A stretch of DNA of 64,000 bases from Anomaloglossus baeobatrachus (lineage: Eukaryota; Chordata; Amphibia; Anura; Aromobatidae). Where the stretch lies: contig NC_134356.1 in assembly GCF_048569485.1 (NCBI RefSeq), positions 466,569,820 through 466,633,819 of the forward strand. The letters are read 5' to 3'. Below are positions 23,795-37,024 of this stretch, one piece after another (the first letter of the stretch is position 1; each line of letters opens with the position of its first letter). The position numbers and the translations under genes are program-made. Below the pieces are notes generated by a model. The model worked only from the letters and a program-made list of their open reading frames with translations. It ran no database searches and was not told the DNA's origin.

Positions 23795-24515
23795 ATTTAT
23801 TTTCTACATCAGGCATTGCACAGATGAAGGAAGGCATGGATGTGGGGCCGTACAGGCTCTGCGCTCTTTCGCCAAGGAGCCCCCATGTGTATGTATGACT
23901 TTTGGGTGGGAGGTGCAACACTTACTGGTTTCTTCAGGCCAGTGGCCATCATCTCGCTACTGGTCCCCGTTGTAGACGAAGTAGTAGAACATGCAACACC
24001 AGAGTTCTCTAGGCAAACCAAAATTGTACAGTTTATTCATAACACTGCTATGAGAGACATGGCCTCACTTCTCACAGTTCTGCTGTTTCTGCTATTGTGG
24101 GGTACTCTCTCTTGACCTATATGCCCTATCTGGACTCCCATCCTCAAGCTGCCGCACCTGCATCTTTATTCCTCCTCTTCATTACACCGCTGTCTGCTTC
24201 TGGGCCCCGACGGCTGTATACTCTTACAACTTCCATGAGCCTGCCGGGGTGAGCCGTAGGCTCCGGACTTCTCAAGGTTATCTCCAGGTTCCTTCACTGG
24301 CCCTGACACCATAGCCACATCTTTTCTGACTCGAACCCTGTCTGAAGCTGCACCCCAAAAAGGACGCACCACTAGCCAACCCACTTGCCACCTGTCACTC
24401 CTCCCCATTTGGCTCAACCCTATGTTATCTAATATGTAATCTACCACTCGTCCTGCTTGATTGCAATATGGCGCCGGCTGCTACACAGTCCCGTTATGTT
24501 ACATCGGGATCTACA
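23795..24515 (-). mobile_element. possible LTR-retroelement fragment (fossil)
   Basis: Read on the minus strand it begins TGTAGATCCCGATG, has an AATAAA signal near 24030, and differs in composition from its flanks. These features suggest an LTR followed by a short internal piece. No coding domain is recognised and no target duplication was found, so the call is weak. Confidence 0.3.
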
Positions 24516-26159
24516 GTTCGCTAACAGCAGTACATGTTATCACATACATTTTAATACTTAACACCTACAATATGCTTACTGTAAGGAAAATAGCATAAAC
24601 AGTATGGGGACTCGATCACCTCCTACACAGGAACAACTACTACTTTCAGTTAAGCCTCTTGTGATATGTCATCAAGGCTGCCAACTTTCCAATAACGACC
24701 AATTGTGAATGCAGCTCAGACTGTAACTCAGAAACAATACAAATGGAGTTGTAATAACTTATTTATTTACATTCTGTAAAAATTATGTAAAAATTTACAT
24801 CCATTTGTCATATGATTTGTGAACTGGTGGGACATCTGCATGATCCAATTTTGTATATAATTAGCTTGCTTCTTTCCAGCTTTGTGACTTTGTGGGTGGG
24901 GTGTGGAAGCCCACTGAGTGGTCCACCAACCTGGGCAACACGTTTACCACCACCATGTCATCTCAGGCTTATTCTTTGGGTCAGCACAATTATTGTGGTT
25001 TACAAATTATGTATTTTTTAAATGTTTTACTAATTAAAAAAAAATAAAAACTGCAGATGCTAATAAACCAAGTATTCACATTTAGGCTAGAGTTACATGG
25101 CGGTTATGGCTAGGATAATCATTGAACAGCTGAAGATTGTCATTTAGCAATGCTATGTTACAATATAATGAAGAGAGTATGTGGCTACTTTCCAACTCAA
25201 AAATTTGTGCTACTGTAACTTTTATGTTGAATGAAAGTTTTGCAAGAGATCCAAACCTGTGTATCATGGCATCAGGAATAATAGAGTTGCAATTAAACCA
25301 CATTCTCTTTTGTTATGTTATAATCTAGCATCGCCATCCTGAGATTCAGAAAATAAAAGTTGAATGCTCAAAGTTGTGCAGCCCCAGTCATATAAATGTT
25401 TGATCACATTTTTTCATTTTAAAGAAGTCCTCCCATCAACGTTTTTATATTCTTAATGTATTGCAATCATCATATTATTTGGTACTGTGTACTCACAATT
25501 GCTTACAATTACTTTTTTTGTTAGCCAATCATAGGCGACAGCAATGGCACATTGGTTAGACCTGTGGCCATTGTTTGGCTGGAGCAGTTACTATCAATAT
25601 GTAGAGAAGGCAGGGGATGGGTAAATGAGTGTATTCTTTTTTTTCAGACTACTGTAGGTCTGTTGTTAAATAAAAAAAAAGTAATGGACCCTAAACAAGT
25701 GGGAGTATAGATGGCAAATGCAGCTAAAACAAAAATCTGGCTGATTTTTCAAATATTTGTTCCTCCCATCGAAAACCTCTGAGACATCATTTTTCAGTAA
25801 TTGCAAAATGGATTTGCCTGTAGCAGATCTTGAGACATTGCATGCCCAAATGCATTACAAATGGAAGAATATTCTTCAGATAACTATTAATAACCTGACT
25901 GATAGCATGCCAAGGTATATAAGTGCATGTATTTCTGCATGGTGAGCTCATACTCGATACTGAAAACATCAAGATGGTTTGCAAATGTTGTTTCCATATT
26001 TTCATCATTTGCATATGATTAACATGTCTATTAATCCTATAATTTCCACAATTCCATGAATTTTCCTTCTCCAATTTTGAGGAGTGTCTATGGGTACATG
26101 GGTGGTAACCAGTGGTAGCCAACATTCTGTTTAATAACATGCTTTTAAAACTTTTTATG
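24516..26159. other. unassigned intronic DNA
   Basis: I see no gene, exon or nameable element. It is AT-rich, with scattered poly-A and poly-T runs. Confidence 0.4.
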
Positions 26160-26167
26160 ATTTTAAA

Positions 26168-26408
26168 TAGGGATGATCGAATACCTCAAATATTCGGCTT
26201 CACAAATATTCGATGAATAACTCGCCGCTATGCGAATATTCGATGCGCAATGTAAGTCTATGGGAAGCCCGAATAGTTCCGAATAGTTGTTATTCGGGTT
26301 TCCCATAGACTTACATTGTGCATCAAATATTTGCGAATAGTTGAATAGCGGGAACCTATTCAGAAAATATTCGCAAAGCCGAATATTTGAGGTATTCGAT
26401 CACCCCTA
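26168..26408. mobile_element. hAT-type MITE with 8-bp duplication
   Basis: This 241-bp near-palindrome has ends TAGGGATGATCGAATACCTC and GAGGTATTCGATCACCCCTA. ATTTTAAA flanks both sides (26160-26167 and 26409-26416). The 8-bp duplication points to hAT. It is non-coding. Confidence 0.92.
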
Positions 26409-26419
26409 ATTTTAAAATG

Positions 26420-26990
26420 TAAGAAGAGCTTAAAAATTACTCTTTTTGCCAGGCAAAAGCCTGGCTTGCTAATGTTTGTGCATAGGCAATTTAGATAGAA
26501 GAAGCCACGGCTGAAAAACCTTTGGGGAGTAGAAACAGTTATGCTGTTTGCTAAAGCTATATTTTTTTAAGAAGCCTTCCAAAAGTGTTGTTTTTTGCAA
26601 GCAACAACATGATTACTGTTTATCAAATAGGTCATAGACAAAAAGGGATATACATAATTTTTCAAATTCATCTTAGTGAGTTATATCAAAATCCTTGTAT
26701 GGACAATGTAATATGGAATTTACTCCCAAAATTCAGCTAAATACATCGTGCTAAGAAAACACATGCAGGAGACTTATTCAAATGTAGAAAACTATTTTTT
26801 ATTTTTAACAAACATACAATGATTAAAAATTCCCTTTCCATATAATGAAATGCATGAGGTAGCAGGTGGATTCTATCACACCCACCCACCAAACAACTGG
26901 CACATGTTATCCCATCTCCCCTCCATATAGCTCAGTATTATCATAAATTAAATAACAATGTTATATTTATGGAGGGGCACTACAGGGTCA
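26420..26990. other. unassigned intronic DNA
   Basis: No feature is recognised. Confidence 0.4.
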
Positions 26991-26999
26991 TGTATGTGA

Positions 27000-27960
27000 G
27001 ATTCAATTACATAGTAAATAACATTGTAAACTTACCCATAGTGTATAGATGGGAAACCTTGTATTGCCGGTTCAGAAGTGGGTGAGGAGATGACCTTATC
27101 CCATGATACTGATGAAGTGACCTCGGGTAAGGCCGCGGCTGAGTTCCCATAATCTGCGCCAACAAAATCCCCACGCTCGGATTTTATGTAAGGGTACATT
27201 TCTTTACTGGTAAACATCTCAATGACACACGCCGCTGCCTTAGCAGCATACATAACCAGGGTTTGCTATCCGGGTCTTTAACTTCAGACACGCGGCGCAG
27301 AACACAAAAAAAACAGCAATGATAAACAAGAATTCTGTCCCTGACTTGCCCTATAGGTTATATTACCAGTCCAAAACACAAGGAGGGAGGGCTCCCATGT
27401 AGCAGGCCTGGACTCCGGGTAAACGGCGGCGACTCCAAAGGAGAGAAGTGGGAAGATCTTCAGCCCTCTCAACAGAGGACTAGCTTACAGTCTCTTGGTA
27501 CGGAGGAAGGAGACGGTCCGGAGGTCCCTTGAGTCCAGTATCCCGTCTGCAGCAGTTCTGGCAATCCCTCACACTTCAGCGATGAGGGCAGTCCGAGGCA
27601 GGTCTGCTCAGGTCCACCTCCAGTAGCTCAGTGTCCTTTTCCCGCACTTTTACTTCCTGTACAACAAGTGCCTGAGGGAGGGGATCAGATTTTACAGCGT
27701 CCACCTCTCGAGCAGTTTTAGCACTTGTCCACAAGGTGGCAGCACCATCCTGTGTAATGTCAGTCTCCATGTCCATTTTAATCACAAAACAGTCAGAGCT
27801 GCTCGCCTCGTTACACTGGAGTGGTGTACTTGCAATTGAGACTGTTAATTGGTGCTGTGTAGGGATGATTAATACAGATATATAGAGTAGTTTAATATAA
27901 TAGGTCAGCAAATTAGTTTTTTTACCAACAGCAGAGCACAAGGTGGTTGTGTTGGCGGGA
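27000..27960 (-). other. unassigned region with exon-like pieces
   Basis: This region is GC-richer than its flanks. On the minus strand a frame at 27253-27032 begins MYAAKAAACVIEMFTSKEMY. Its end abuts a donor-like TATGG followed by GTAAGT, and a pyrimidine-rich tract with an acceptor-like CTGAAG lies upstream near 27290. A second frame (from about 27776) begins MDMETDITQDGAATLW. Neither resembles a family I know. It could be part of a mobile element or a lineage-specific gene. Confidence 0.25.
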
Positions 27961-28890
27961 GATGAATGCGGTCTTCACATTTCTATTATGATGTCATTGA
28001 CATAAAAAAATAAAAATTATTATGTCACTGGAATCACAGAAACCTGGTGGAGTGACACAGATGTAAGGATACAACTTACTCAAAAAGACTAGAACTAACA
28101 AAGCGGAGTTGCATTGTATGTCACCTCAAGTTTCAGAGAATGAGAATATATTAGAAAATATTTTGTTAAGAATGAATGGAGTAAACAACGGGAAGGACAT
28201 CATACAGGCATTTATTATAGACCACCGGGTCAAACAAAGGGTAGGGATGAGATTTTTCCACATCAAATGGCCACATTCTCAAAAAAAATAAATGAAATAG
28301 TGATCATGGCAGATTTCAACTACCCAGACATTCATTGGGAAACCCTCACAGGTAAGAGTACAGGCTCTCCAATTTTTATCCTGCCTTGCAAACAAGTTTA
28401 TGTCCCAGCTGGTAGAAGAAAGTATGAGGTGAACAGCCATCTTAGACCTAATCCTAACAACCAACGATGGTATGGTTAAGGGAATAAGGGTAGCAGTGAC
28501 ACTGGGACTCAGCGATCACGCTTTCCTTGAACTTGGGGTTGCAACAGGGGGAAGACATAAACATCAAGGCTTGACATTAGCAGAGCAGATTTCAGGGGCC
28601 TAAATGTAATGGTTGGTAGAATTCCATGGCACATAATTCTTAAGCACAAAACTGCATACGAAGGATGGGAATCTTCCATAAGGAAATCCTTAATGCACAA
28701 GAACTAACAATACCTAACAGGAAGATAAATGGGAAAGACATAAAGAAACCAGGTTGGATGACCAAAAAATGACATCACCAGAAAATGGAAACCATAAAAC
28801 AAGTGGAAGATTCTACTAACCTCCATAGAAAAATCTTCAAGTAAATAGTCAAAGAACATTTACTTACATACCTGGATGAGAAGGCATTAA

Positions 28891-30773
28891 CCCCTTCACT
28901 CCGAGCGATTTTCCATTTTTCATTTTTGTTTTTTGCTCCCTTTCCAGTAACTTTTTCATTTTTCCATCAATCTTGCATATGAGGGCTTGTTTTTTGGAAG
29001 ACGAGTTGTAATTTTAAATGAAACCATGATTTTACCATATAGTGTACTGAAAAACGGCAAAAAAATTCCCAAGTGTGGAAAAATTGCAAAAAAAAGTGCA
29101 ATTACATGATTGTTTTGGGCGTATTTATTCACTGTGTTCACTATATAGTAAAACTGATGTGTCGGTGTGATGCCTCAGGATGGTACAAGTTCGTCGATAC
29201 CAAACATGTACTGTATAGGTTTACTTTTACAGCAAGAAATGGCAACAATGCTTACCTGCCCAGGCCACAAAAATAAATGCACTCACAAAATGCCGCAAAA
29301 CCCCTTAATGTCTTGATGGAGGTAACAGGTGCAAAACACTAATGGAGCAACCACTCACACGCTGCCACCCCATGGGGGGGAGGTAATTGCTTAGTATTAA
29401 AATTGCACACAAATGGCTTGTATAGGGCACCGTTCACACATATAGGCGCACAGTGTTTGGCTTACAGCCTATTGATGACGCCCATACTAGTAGACTAGGC
29501 AGGCTGCCCGGCACTATATAATTGTACCACACCCCCCAAAATTTCAGAAAAATTCATAGCAAGAAAAGGCAACAGTGTTTAACTGCCCAGGCCACAGAAC
29601 CAAATGCACTCACAGGATGCACCAAAACCCCTTAATAAAGATGGAGGCAATGGGGGTAAAACACTGATACGGGGGTAAACCACTCACACACTGCCAATCC
29701 ATAGAGGGGGGTGATCGTTTAGTATTAAAATTGCACACAAATGGCATGTATAGGTCGCCGCTCACACATGTAGATGCAAAGTGTGTGCCTGGCTTACAGC
29801 CTATTGATGACGCCCATACTATTAGATTAGGTGGGCTACTCAGCACCATACAGGAATGGAGACCCTAGTTATACCTAAGGGGTTAAAAAAAATCAGAAGT
29901 TTGTCCAAAAAAAGTGGCGCACTATGTGCGCCATTTTCCGCGACCTGTAGCGTTCTCATTTTTCAGGATATGGAGCCCAGTGAAGGCTTAGTTTTTGCGT
30001 CTTGAGCTTACATGTTTTATGGTATCATTTTTGCACATATCTTCAATTTTGATAGCCTGTTATTTTATTTTGTGCAAAATTTACAACAACCAAAAAACGT
30101 AATTTTGGCGTTTGGAATTTTTTTGCTACACCGTTTACTGATTAGATTAATTGTTTTTATATTTTGATAGATCAGACATTTCTCAACGCGGCAATACCAA
30201 ATGTGTGTATATATTTTTATTTTTTTAACCATTTAATTTTCAATGCAGCAAATGGGGGGGTGATTTGAAATTTTATTTTTTTTAAAACTTTTACTTTTTT
30301 TAATTTTAGTAGTCCCCCTAGGGGACTATAAGGATCAGCAGTCTGATCACTGATTATTTTCTGTTGATCAGAGCTGCACAGCTCTGATCAGCAGAAATGC
30401 AGCGTTCCTGTTAGAGCCACTGCTCTGTTGGCTGTAACAGGAACTGCATTATGATAGTGACAGAAGTCATCACATGATCCATCGCTACCTTGGCAACCAT
30501 TGGTTCCCCATGATCACGTCACGGGGCTTCCGATGGGATGGTGACAGGGAAAGGCGTTTCCCCGCTGTGGCCATTTAATTTGCACTGTCACATTTTGACA
30601 GCGCGATCAAAGGGGTTAACAGGCGTGGGTGATCGCGCAGCCACCTGCACCTTTTAGCTGCACATGTCTTCTGTTCAAATCAGCAGACATGTGCAGGGAT
30701 CACATCTGGCTCACCGCTGTAGCCAGCGGTGATTACCCCTTTATGACTTAGGATGTCCTCGGTCGTGATGAGG
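28891..30773. mobile_element. TTAA-target inverted-repeat element inside the CR1 LINE
   Basis: The ends CCCCTTCACTCCGAGCG and CTCGGTCGTGATGAGG are imperfect inverted repeats. TTAA flanks both sides (28887-28890 and 30774-30777). Removing the element and one TTAA restores continuous LINE sequence, so the duplication is real. TTAA targets are used by piggyBac and Kolobok elements. No transposase remains. A second insertion lies at 29231-29865. Confidence 0.85.
29231..29865. mobile_element. tandem two-module insertion, relative of 19618-20806
   Basis: Two direct modules of about 315-330 bp (about 29231-29548 and 29549-29865) share GCCCAGGCCACA, AAATTGCACACAAATGGC, TTACAGCCTATTGATGACG and CCATACTA. 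The module core matches the repeats at 19650-20800 (TTCACACATGCAGATGCACAGT, CCTATTAGGTGACGCC). Imperfect 9-bp flanks TACTTTTAC (29222-29230) and TAGTTATAC (29866-29874) agree at 7 of 9 bases. It is non-coding. Confidence 0.6.
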
Positions 30774-32160
30774 TTAATAAGCCAAAGCCAGCACGGCTCT
30801 ATAATCAATAAATCTTCTCAGACCAAACTGATTTCCTTCTATAATAAAGACAGTGAATGATTGGACCAGGGGAATGCCATGCATATAGTATACCTTGACT
30901 TCACATAACATCCTCATTGAAAAAATGATCTAGTACGGAATCAACAGAAAATCAGCTAAATGTATTAACAACTGGCTTAATGATCGTGCACAATGAGTAA
31001 TATTAAATGGCTACACATCAAACTGGAGGAAAGTCAAAAGTGGGGGCCACAAGGCTCTGTCCTGGGCCCAGTGCTGTTTAATATCTTTATAAATGATCTG
31101 GACAACTGAATTATTGGGGAACTCAAAATAATTAATCATATATAGTATGGGAGGAATAGAACTAGGCAGGGCCGGATTATAGGCGGGGCAGACGGGGCTT
31201 CAGCCCAGGGGCCCCCACCACAAGAGCCTCTGAGGGGGCCCCCACCACCATCTGTGTGTCCGCCATTTTATTAATGTCGCAGTGGTTCAAGACCGCACTG
31301 TACCTTTAAGGTATTTCAATCCCGGCCATCACTACTGCAGACACGCCCACTGCACGCTGTGTGGGCTGCGTCTGCCAGGATGACGTCACCGCGCTGCTGT
31401 TTCTTCCTGCCGTAGAGGAGCTTGTGGGAGGACCGGAGGTCTCAGTTTATCCCGGTAAGTATGAGGTCATTAATCATGGTGCCGGCCGGGCAGGAGACTG
31501 CAGTGAGGAGGGAGCAGGACGCCGCTGATAACTCCAGACGGGATTCCATAGTGTCAGCGGCCACTCTGCTCGGGATCAGTGTGAGATATTGCAGGAGTGT
31601 GAGCTGCTGCAGATCAGGTCGGGCTGTCAGTGCCGGGTCATCGGCTGCAGCCTCATCCCTCCCCTGCAATAACTCACACTGAGCTCCAGCAGAGACATCA
31701 CTACCCAGATCCTGCACTGATCACATCTGAGCCTGCAGCACACATTACACTATATGGCCCATATTACATATAGAATATGTTACATCCTGTCCTGTAGGCC
31801 CATGTGTGATCAGTGCAGGGGATTGTATATCTGTGCACATGGTATACCACATCCAGCGTACAGAGAGAGTAGTGTGATACACTGTGTACACACATCAGAT
31901 GGTATATAATAATGTGTATATTGTATAACCTCTGATGTCTGTATCACAGTATATTGTGTACCAGTCATGTATTCTCCTGTACACTGTACAGGGGCGTACC
32001 TTTGGGGGGCATGCGGCATATGTTCCCCTGCACGGCAATCAGGGGGGCACCATTAAAAAGTGTGAGGCAGCAGTATGGTGGGAGAAAATTGTAAGTGGAG
32101 AGTATTGGTGGAGAAAAGTGTGAGGGGCATAGTATAGAGCCTGGGTAGTGGGGAACATAA

Positions 32161-34310
32161 GCAGTATAGAGAAGGGGCGGCATGGTGGCCAGTGTGAGGG
32201 CACAGTATGCTGAGGAGGGGGAATGTGAGACTGAGGTGCGGTATAGTGACTGTATAGTGAAGGAGGTAGGCAGTATAGAGAAGGGGCAGCATGGTGGCCA
32301 GTGTGAGGACACAGTATGCTGAGGAGGGGGAATGTGAGACTGAGGTGCGGTATAGTGACTGTATAGTGAAGGAGGTAGGCAGTATAGAGAAGGGGCGGCA
32401 TGGTGGCCAGTGTGAGGACACAGTATGCTGAGGAGGGGGAATGTGAGACTGAGGTGCGGTATAGTGACTGTATAGTGAAGGAGGTAGGCAGTATAGAGAA
32501 GGGTCAGCATGGTGGCCAGTGTGAGGGCACAGTATGGAGGACACAGTATGCTGAGGAGGGGGAATGTGAGACGGAGGTACAGTATAGTGACTGTATAGTG
32601 AAGGAGGTAGGCAGTATAGAGAAGGGGCAGCATGGTGGCCAGTGTGAGGACACAGTATGCTGAGGAGGGGGAATGTGAGACTGAGGTGCGGTATAGTGAC
32701 TGTATAGTGAAGGAGGTAGGCAGTATAGAGAAGGGTCAGCATGGTGGCCAGTGTGAGGGCACAGTATGGAGGACACAGTATGCTGAGGAGGGGGAATGTG
32801 AGACGGAGGTACAGTATAGTGACTGTATAGTGAAGGAGGTAGGCAGTATAGAGAAGGGGCGGCATGGTGGCCAGTGTGAGGGCACAGTATGGAGGCACAG
32901 TATGCTGAGGAGGGGGAATGTGAGACTGAGGTGCGGTACAGTGACTGTATAGTGAAGGAGGTAGGCAGTATAGAGAAGGGTCAGCATGGTGGCCAGTGTG
33001 AGGGCACAGTATGGAGGCACAGTATGCTGAGGAGGGGGAATGTGAGACTGAGGTGCAGTATAGTGACTGTATAGTGAAGGAGGTAGACAGTATAGAGAAG
33101 GGTCAGCATGGTGGCCAGTGTGAGGGCACAGTATGGAGGGCACAGTATGCTGAGGAGGGGGAATGTGAGACTGAGGTGCGGTATAGTGACTGTATAGTGA
33201 AGGAGGTAGGCAGTATAGAGAAGGGGCGGCATGGTGGCCAGTGTGAGGGCACAGTATGGAGGGCACAGTATGCTGAGGAGGGGGAATGTGAGACGGAGGT
33301 ACAGTATAGTGACTGTATAGTGAAGGAGGTAGGCAGTATAGAGAAGGGGCGGCATGGTGGCCAGTGTGAGGGCACAGTATGGAGGCACAGTATGCTGAGG
33401 AGGGGGAATGTGAGACTGAGGTGCGGTACAGTGACTGTATAGTGAAGGAGGTAGGCAGTATAGAGAAGGGTCAGCATGGTGGCCAGTGTGAGGGCACAGT
33501 ATGGAGGGCACAGTATGCTGAGGAGGGGGAATGTGAGACTGAGGTGCGGTATAGTGACTGTATAGTGAAGGAGGTAGACAGTATAGAGAAGGGTCAGCAT
33601 GGGGGCCAGTGTGAGGGCACAGTATGGAGGGCACAGTATGCTGAGGAGGGGGAATGTGAGACTGACGTGCGGTATAGTGACTGTATAGTGAAGGAGGTAG
33701 GCAGTATAGAGAAGGGTCAGCATGGTGGCCAGTGTGAGGGCACAGTATGGAGGCACAGTATGCTGAGGAGGGGGAATGTGAGACCGAGGTGCGGTATAGT
33801 GACTGTATAGTGAAGGAGGTAGGCAGTATAGAGAAGGGGCGGCATGGTGGCCAGTGTGAGGGCACAGTATGGAGGCACAGTATGCTGAGGAGGGGGAATG
33901 TGAGACTGAGGTGCGGTATAGTGACTGTATAGTGAAGGAGGTAGGCAGTATAGAGAAGGGGCGGCATGGTGGCCAGTGTGAGGGCACAGTATGGAGGCAC
34001 AGTATGCTGAGGAGGGGGAATGTGAGACTGAGGTGCGGTACAGTGACTGTATAGTGAAGGAGGTAGACAGTATAGAGAAGGGGCGGCATGGTGGCCAGTG
34101 TGAGGGCACAGTATGGAGGCACAGTATGCTGAGGAGGGGGAATGTGAGACTGAGGTGCGGTATAGTGACTGTATAGTGAAGGAGGTAGGCAGTATAGAGA
34201 AGGGGCAGCATGGTGGCCAGTGTGAGGGCACAGTATGGAGGGCACAGTATGCTGAAGAGGGGGAATGTGAGATTGAGTTGCACTTTCAGTGATTTTGGTA
34301 CTGAGGGTGA
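32161..34310. repeat. 109/123-bp minisatellite, about 18 units
   Basis: Units begin at GCAGTATAGAGAAGGG, for example at 32161, 32270, 32379, 32488, 32611 and 32720, and so on to about 34310. Early units are 109 bp. Later ones gain a GGGCACAGTATGGA block and reach 122-123 bp. Because lengths near a multiple of three lack stops, long reading frames (up to 465 codons) run through both strands. They are artefacts of the repeat. Confidence 0.97.
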
Positions 34311-35049
34311 GGGCAGTATAGAGAGGGGATTGCATGGGGGACATTGTGAGGGCACAGCTCAGGAGGGGGAGTGTGAGGAGGGGGCACAGTATAGACATTT
34401 GGAAGTATAGTGGGTACACAATGTAGAGGACGGTGTGAAGAGGGGGCCCAGTACTGAAAGAAGAGGCCATGTACCATAAGAATGACATTGTGTGGGTCAT
34501 TTTGTGCAGGGAGCACAGTGAGGGGCAATTATTTATTCAGGCGCACAGCGTAGGTCATATATTTATATTTAGGAGCATTATAATCATTCTGCTATTTATT
34601 TTAAGGGCATAATGTCGAGATGTGCTGCAGAAGGCCCGGGAGGTCTGCAGAGAGGAGCTGTGGAAGTGAAAAGTCATCATGACGTCTGGACAAGATGGAG
34701 AAGAAAGAATAGGATGACTCCGATCAGGGAAGATGTCACCTACAAGGTACCTGGATGTGACTGTATGTGTGTGACACTCAATGCTTCTCCTCATCAGAAC
34801 CGTGGTTCCTGTATGGTTCAAAGTCTGATGAATACTGATAACAATTCCCAGCATTTTCTTACAATTGTTAAGGACATACTGGGAGTTGTTAATTCATGTG
34901 ATACAAATGTATATGGGGATGTGACATTACAATATATTGTTGTAGTAAATTTGGTACTGTAGTCATGTATTGGTGGTTCTGGTGATATATTCGTTTACTG
35001 ATGAGGGTGCTAGTGATGTATTTTGGTATTGCTTTTGGTTCTGGTGCTG
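34311..35049. other. non-coding interior of the hAT element
   Basis: No gene is seen. The first part is decayed minisatellite. Confidence 0.5.
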
Positions 35050-35051
35050 TA

Positions 35052-36604
35052 CACCGTGTGCAGAATTATTAGGCATTTTATATTTTAGAGGATTTTTTTT
35101 ATTATTGATCAACAACTGTTCTCCATTAGCCCAAAAGACTCATAAATATCAAATCTTAATATTTTTGGAAGTTGGAGTGGGGTTTTTTAGATGTGGCTAT
35201 CTTAGGAGGATATCTGTCTGTGCAGGTAACTATTACTGTGCAGAATTATTAGGCAACTTAATAAAAAGCAAATATATTCCCATCTCACTTGTTTATTTTC
35301 ACCAGGTAAACCAATATAACTGCACAAAATTTAGAAATAAACATTTCTGACATGCAAAAACAAAACCCCAAAAAATGAGTGCCCAATATCGCCCCCTTTC
35401 TTTCTGATGACACTCAGCAGCCGACCATCCATAGATTCTGTCAGTGCTTGATCTGTTTACGATCAACATTGCGTGCAGCAGCCACCACAGCCTCCAGACA
35501 CTGCTCCCAGAGGTGGACTGTTTTCCCTCCCTGTAGATCTCACATTTTATGAGGGACCACAGGTTCTCTATGGGGTTCAGATCAGGTGAACAAGGGGGCC
35601 ATGTCATTATTTTTTCATCTTTTAGACCTTTACTGGCCAGCCACGCTGTGGAGTAGTTGGATTAATGTGATGGAGCATTGTCCTGCATGAAAATCATGTT
35701 TTTCTTGAACGATACCGACTTCTTCCTGTACCACTGCTTGAAGAAGTTGTCTTCCAGAAACTGGCAGTAGGTCTGGGAGTTGAGCTTCACTCCATCCTCA
35801 ACCAAAAAAGGTCCCACAAGTTGATCTTTGCTGATCCCAGCCCATACCAGTGCCCACCTCCACCTTGCTGGCGTCTGAGTCGGAGTGGAGCTCTCTGCCC
35901 TTTACTGATCCAGCCTCGGCCCATCCATCTGGTCTATCAAGAGTCACTCTCATTTCATCAGTCCATAAAACCTTTGAAACATCAGTCTTCAGATATTTCT
36001 TGGCCCAGTCTTGAGGTTTTATCTTATGTTTCTTGGTCAGAGGTGGTGGTTTTCCGCCTTCCTTACCTTGGCCATGTCCCTGAGTATGGCACACCTTGTG
36101 CTTTTTGATACTCTAGTAATGTTGCAGCTCTGAAATATGGCCAAACTGGTGGCAAATGGCATCTTGGCAGCTTCATGCTTGATTTTTCTCAGTTTATGGG
36201 CAGTTATTTTGCGCCTTTTTTGCCCAACACACTTCTTGCGACCCTGTTGGCTATTTGCCATGCAACGCTTGATTGTTCGGTGATCACGCTTCAAAAGTTT
36301 GGCAATTTCAAGACTGCTGCGTCCCTCTGCAAGACATCGCACAGTTTTGGACTTTTCAGAGCCCGTCACATCTCTCTTTTGACCCATTCTGCCAAAGGAA
36401 AAAGAAGTTGCCTAATAATTAAGCACACCTTATATAGGGTGTTGATGTCATTACACCGCACCCCTCCTCATTACAGAGATGCACATCACCTGATTTACTT
36501 AATTGGTAGTTGGCTCTCAGCCTATACAGCTTGGAGTAGGACAACATGTATAAAAGTATCATGTGAGCAAAATACTCATTTGTCTAATAATTCTGCACAC
36601 AGTG
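35052..36604 (-). mobile_element. Tc1-like transposon with decayed transposase
   Basis: Inverted ends CACCGTGTGCAGAATTATTAGG and CTAATAATTCTGCACACAGTG are flanked by TA. The minus strand encodes a Tc1-type transposase: a helix-turn-helix start MGQKRDVTGSEKSKTVRCLAE, a second DNA-binding part, the first Asp in KVLWTDEMRVTLD, the second in FMQDNAPSH and the third acidic pair in SPDLNPIENLWSLIK. The frame is cut by shifts, and a stop follows directly after NAPSH. The copy is therefore dead. Confidence 0.9.
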
Positions 36605-36705
36605 TATTTATGTACATTTTACTGATTCTGATCCTGTACACATGTAGCAAGCCATGATTTGTAAAATTACATGACCGCAAGGGTTTCTACATTATGTTAG
36701 TAGCA

Positions 36706-37024
36706 TTAAAGGGGTTGTCCAGGTTTGTGATGAAAGTTTCTATGTGACGGCAGACTTCTGAATCCTCAGTGTGCACACTGCACACTGTCAGGACTCTCCG
36801 ATGCCAGCAGTGAGAGCTTGAGGGCATGTAACTATTGAGTGAGGCTGCAGACGTCTAATTTGAATGTGGCCGGAAGTAAACAAATCGCATACTTGCAGTC
36901 CCATGACTACTTGCTCATGGCACGGGAAAATCATGACAGTGTGCAGTCCGCAAGCTGTGAGAATTCAGAAGTCTGCAGTCATATAACTACAAATTTTCCT
37001 TGTCGAGCTGGACAACCCCTTTAA
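36706..37024. mobile_element. short inverted-repeat element (TTAAAGGGGTTGTCCAG ends)
   Basis: The ends TTAAAGGGGTTGTCCAGG and CTGGACAACCCCTTTAA form clear inverted repeats about 320 bp apart. It is non-coding. The superfamily is uncertain (TA, TAA or TTAA target). Confidence 0.8.

Noticed and set aside
32053-34500. Long open frames (up to 465 codons) on both strands with repeated peptides
   Set aside because: They come from a minisatellite whose unit length (122-123 bp) avoids stops in several frames. No start context, splice sites or family resemblance.
35299-35607. Independent gene on the minus strand ending in NLWSLIKCEIY
   Set aside because: It is the C-terminal part of the Tc1 transposase within 35052-36604.
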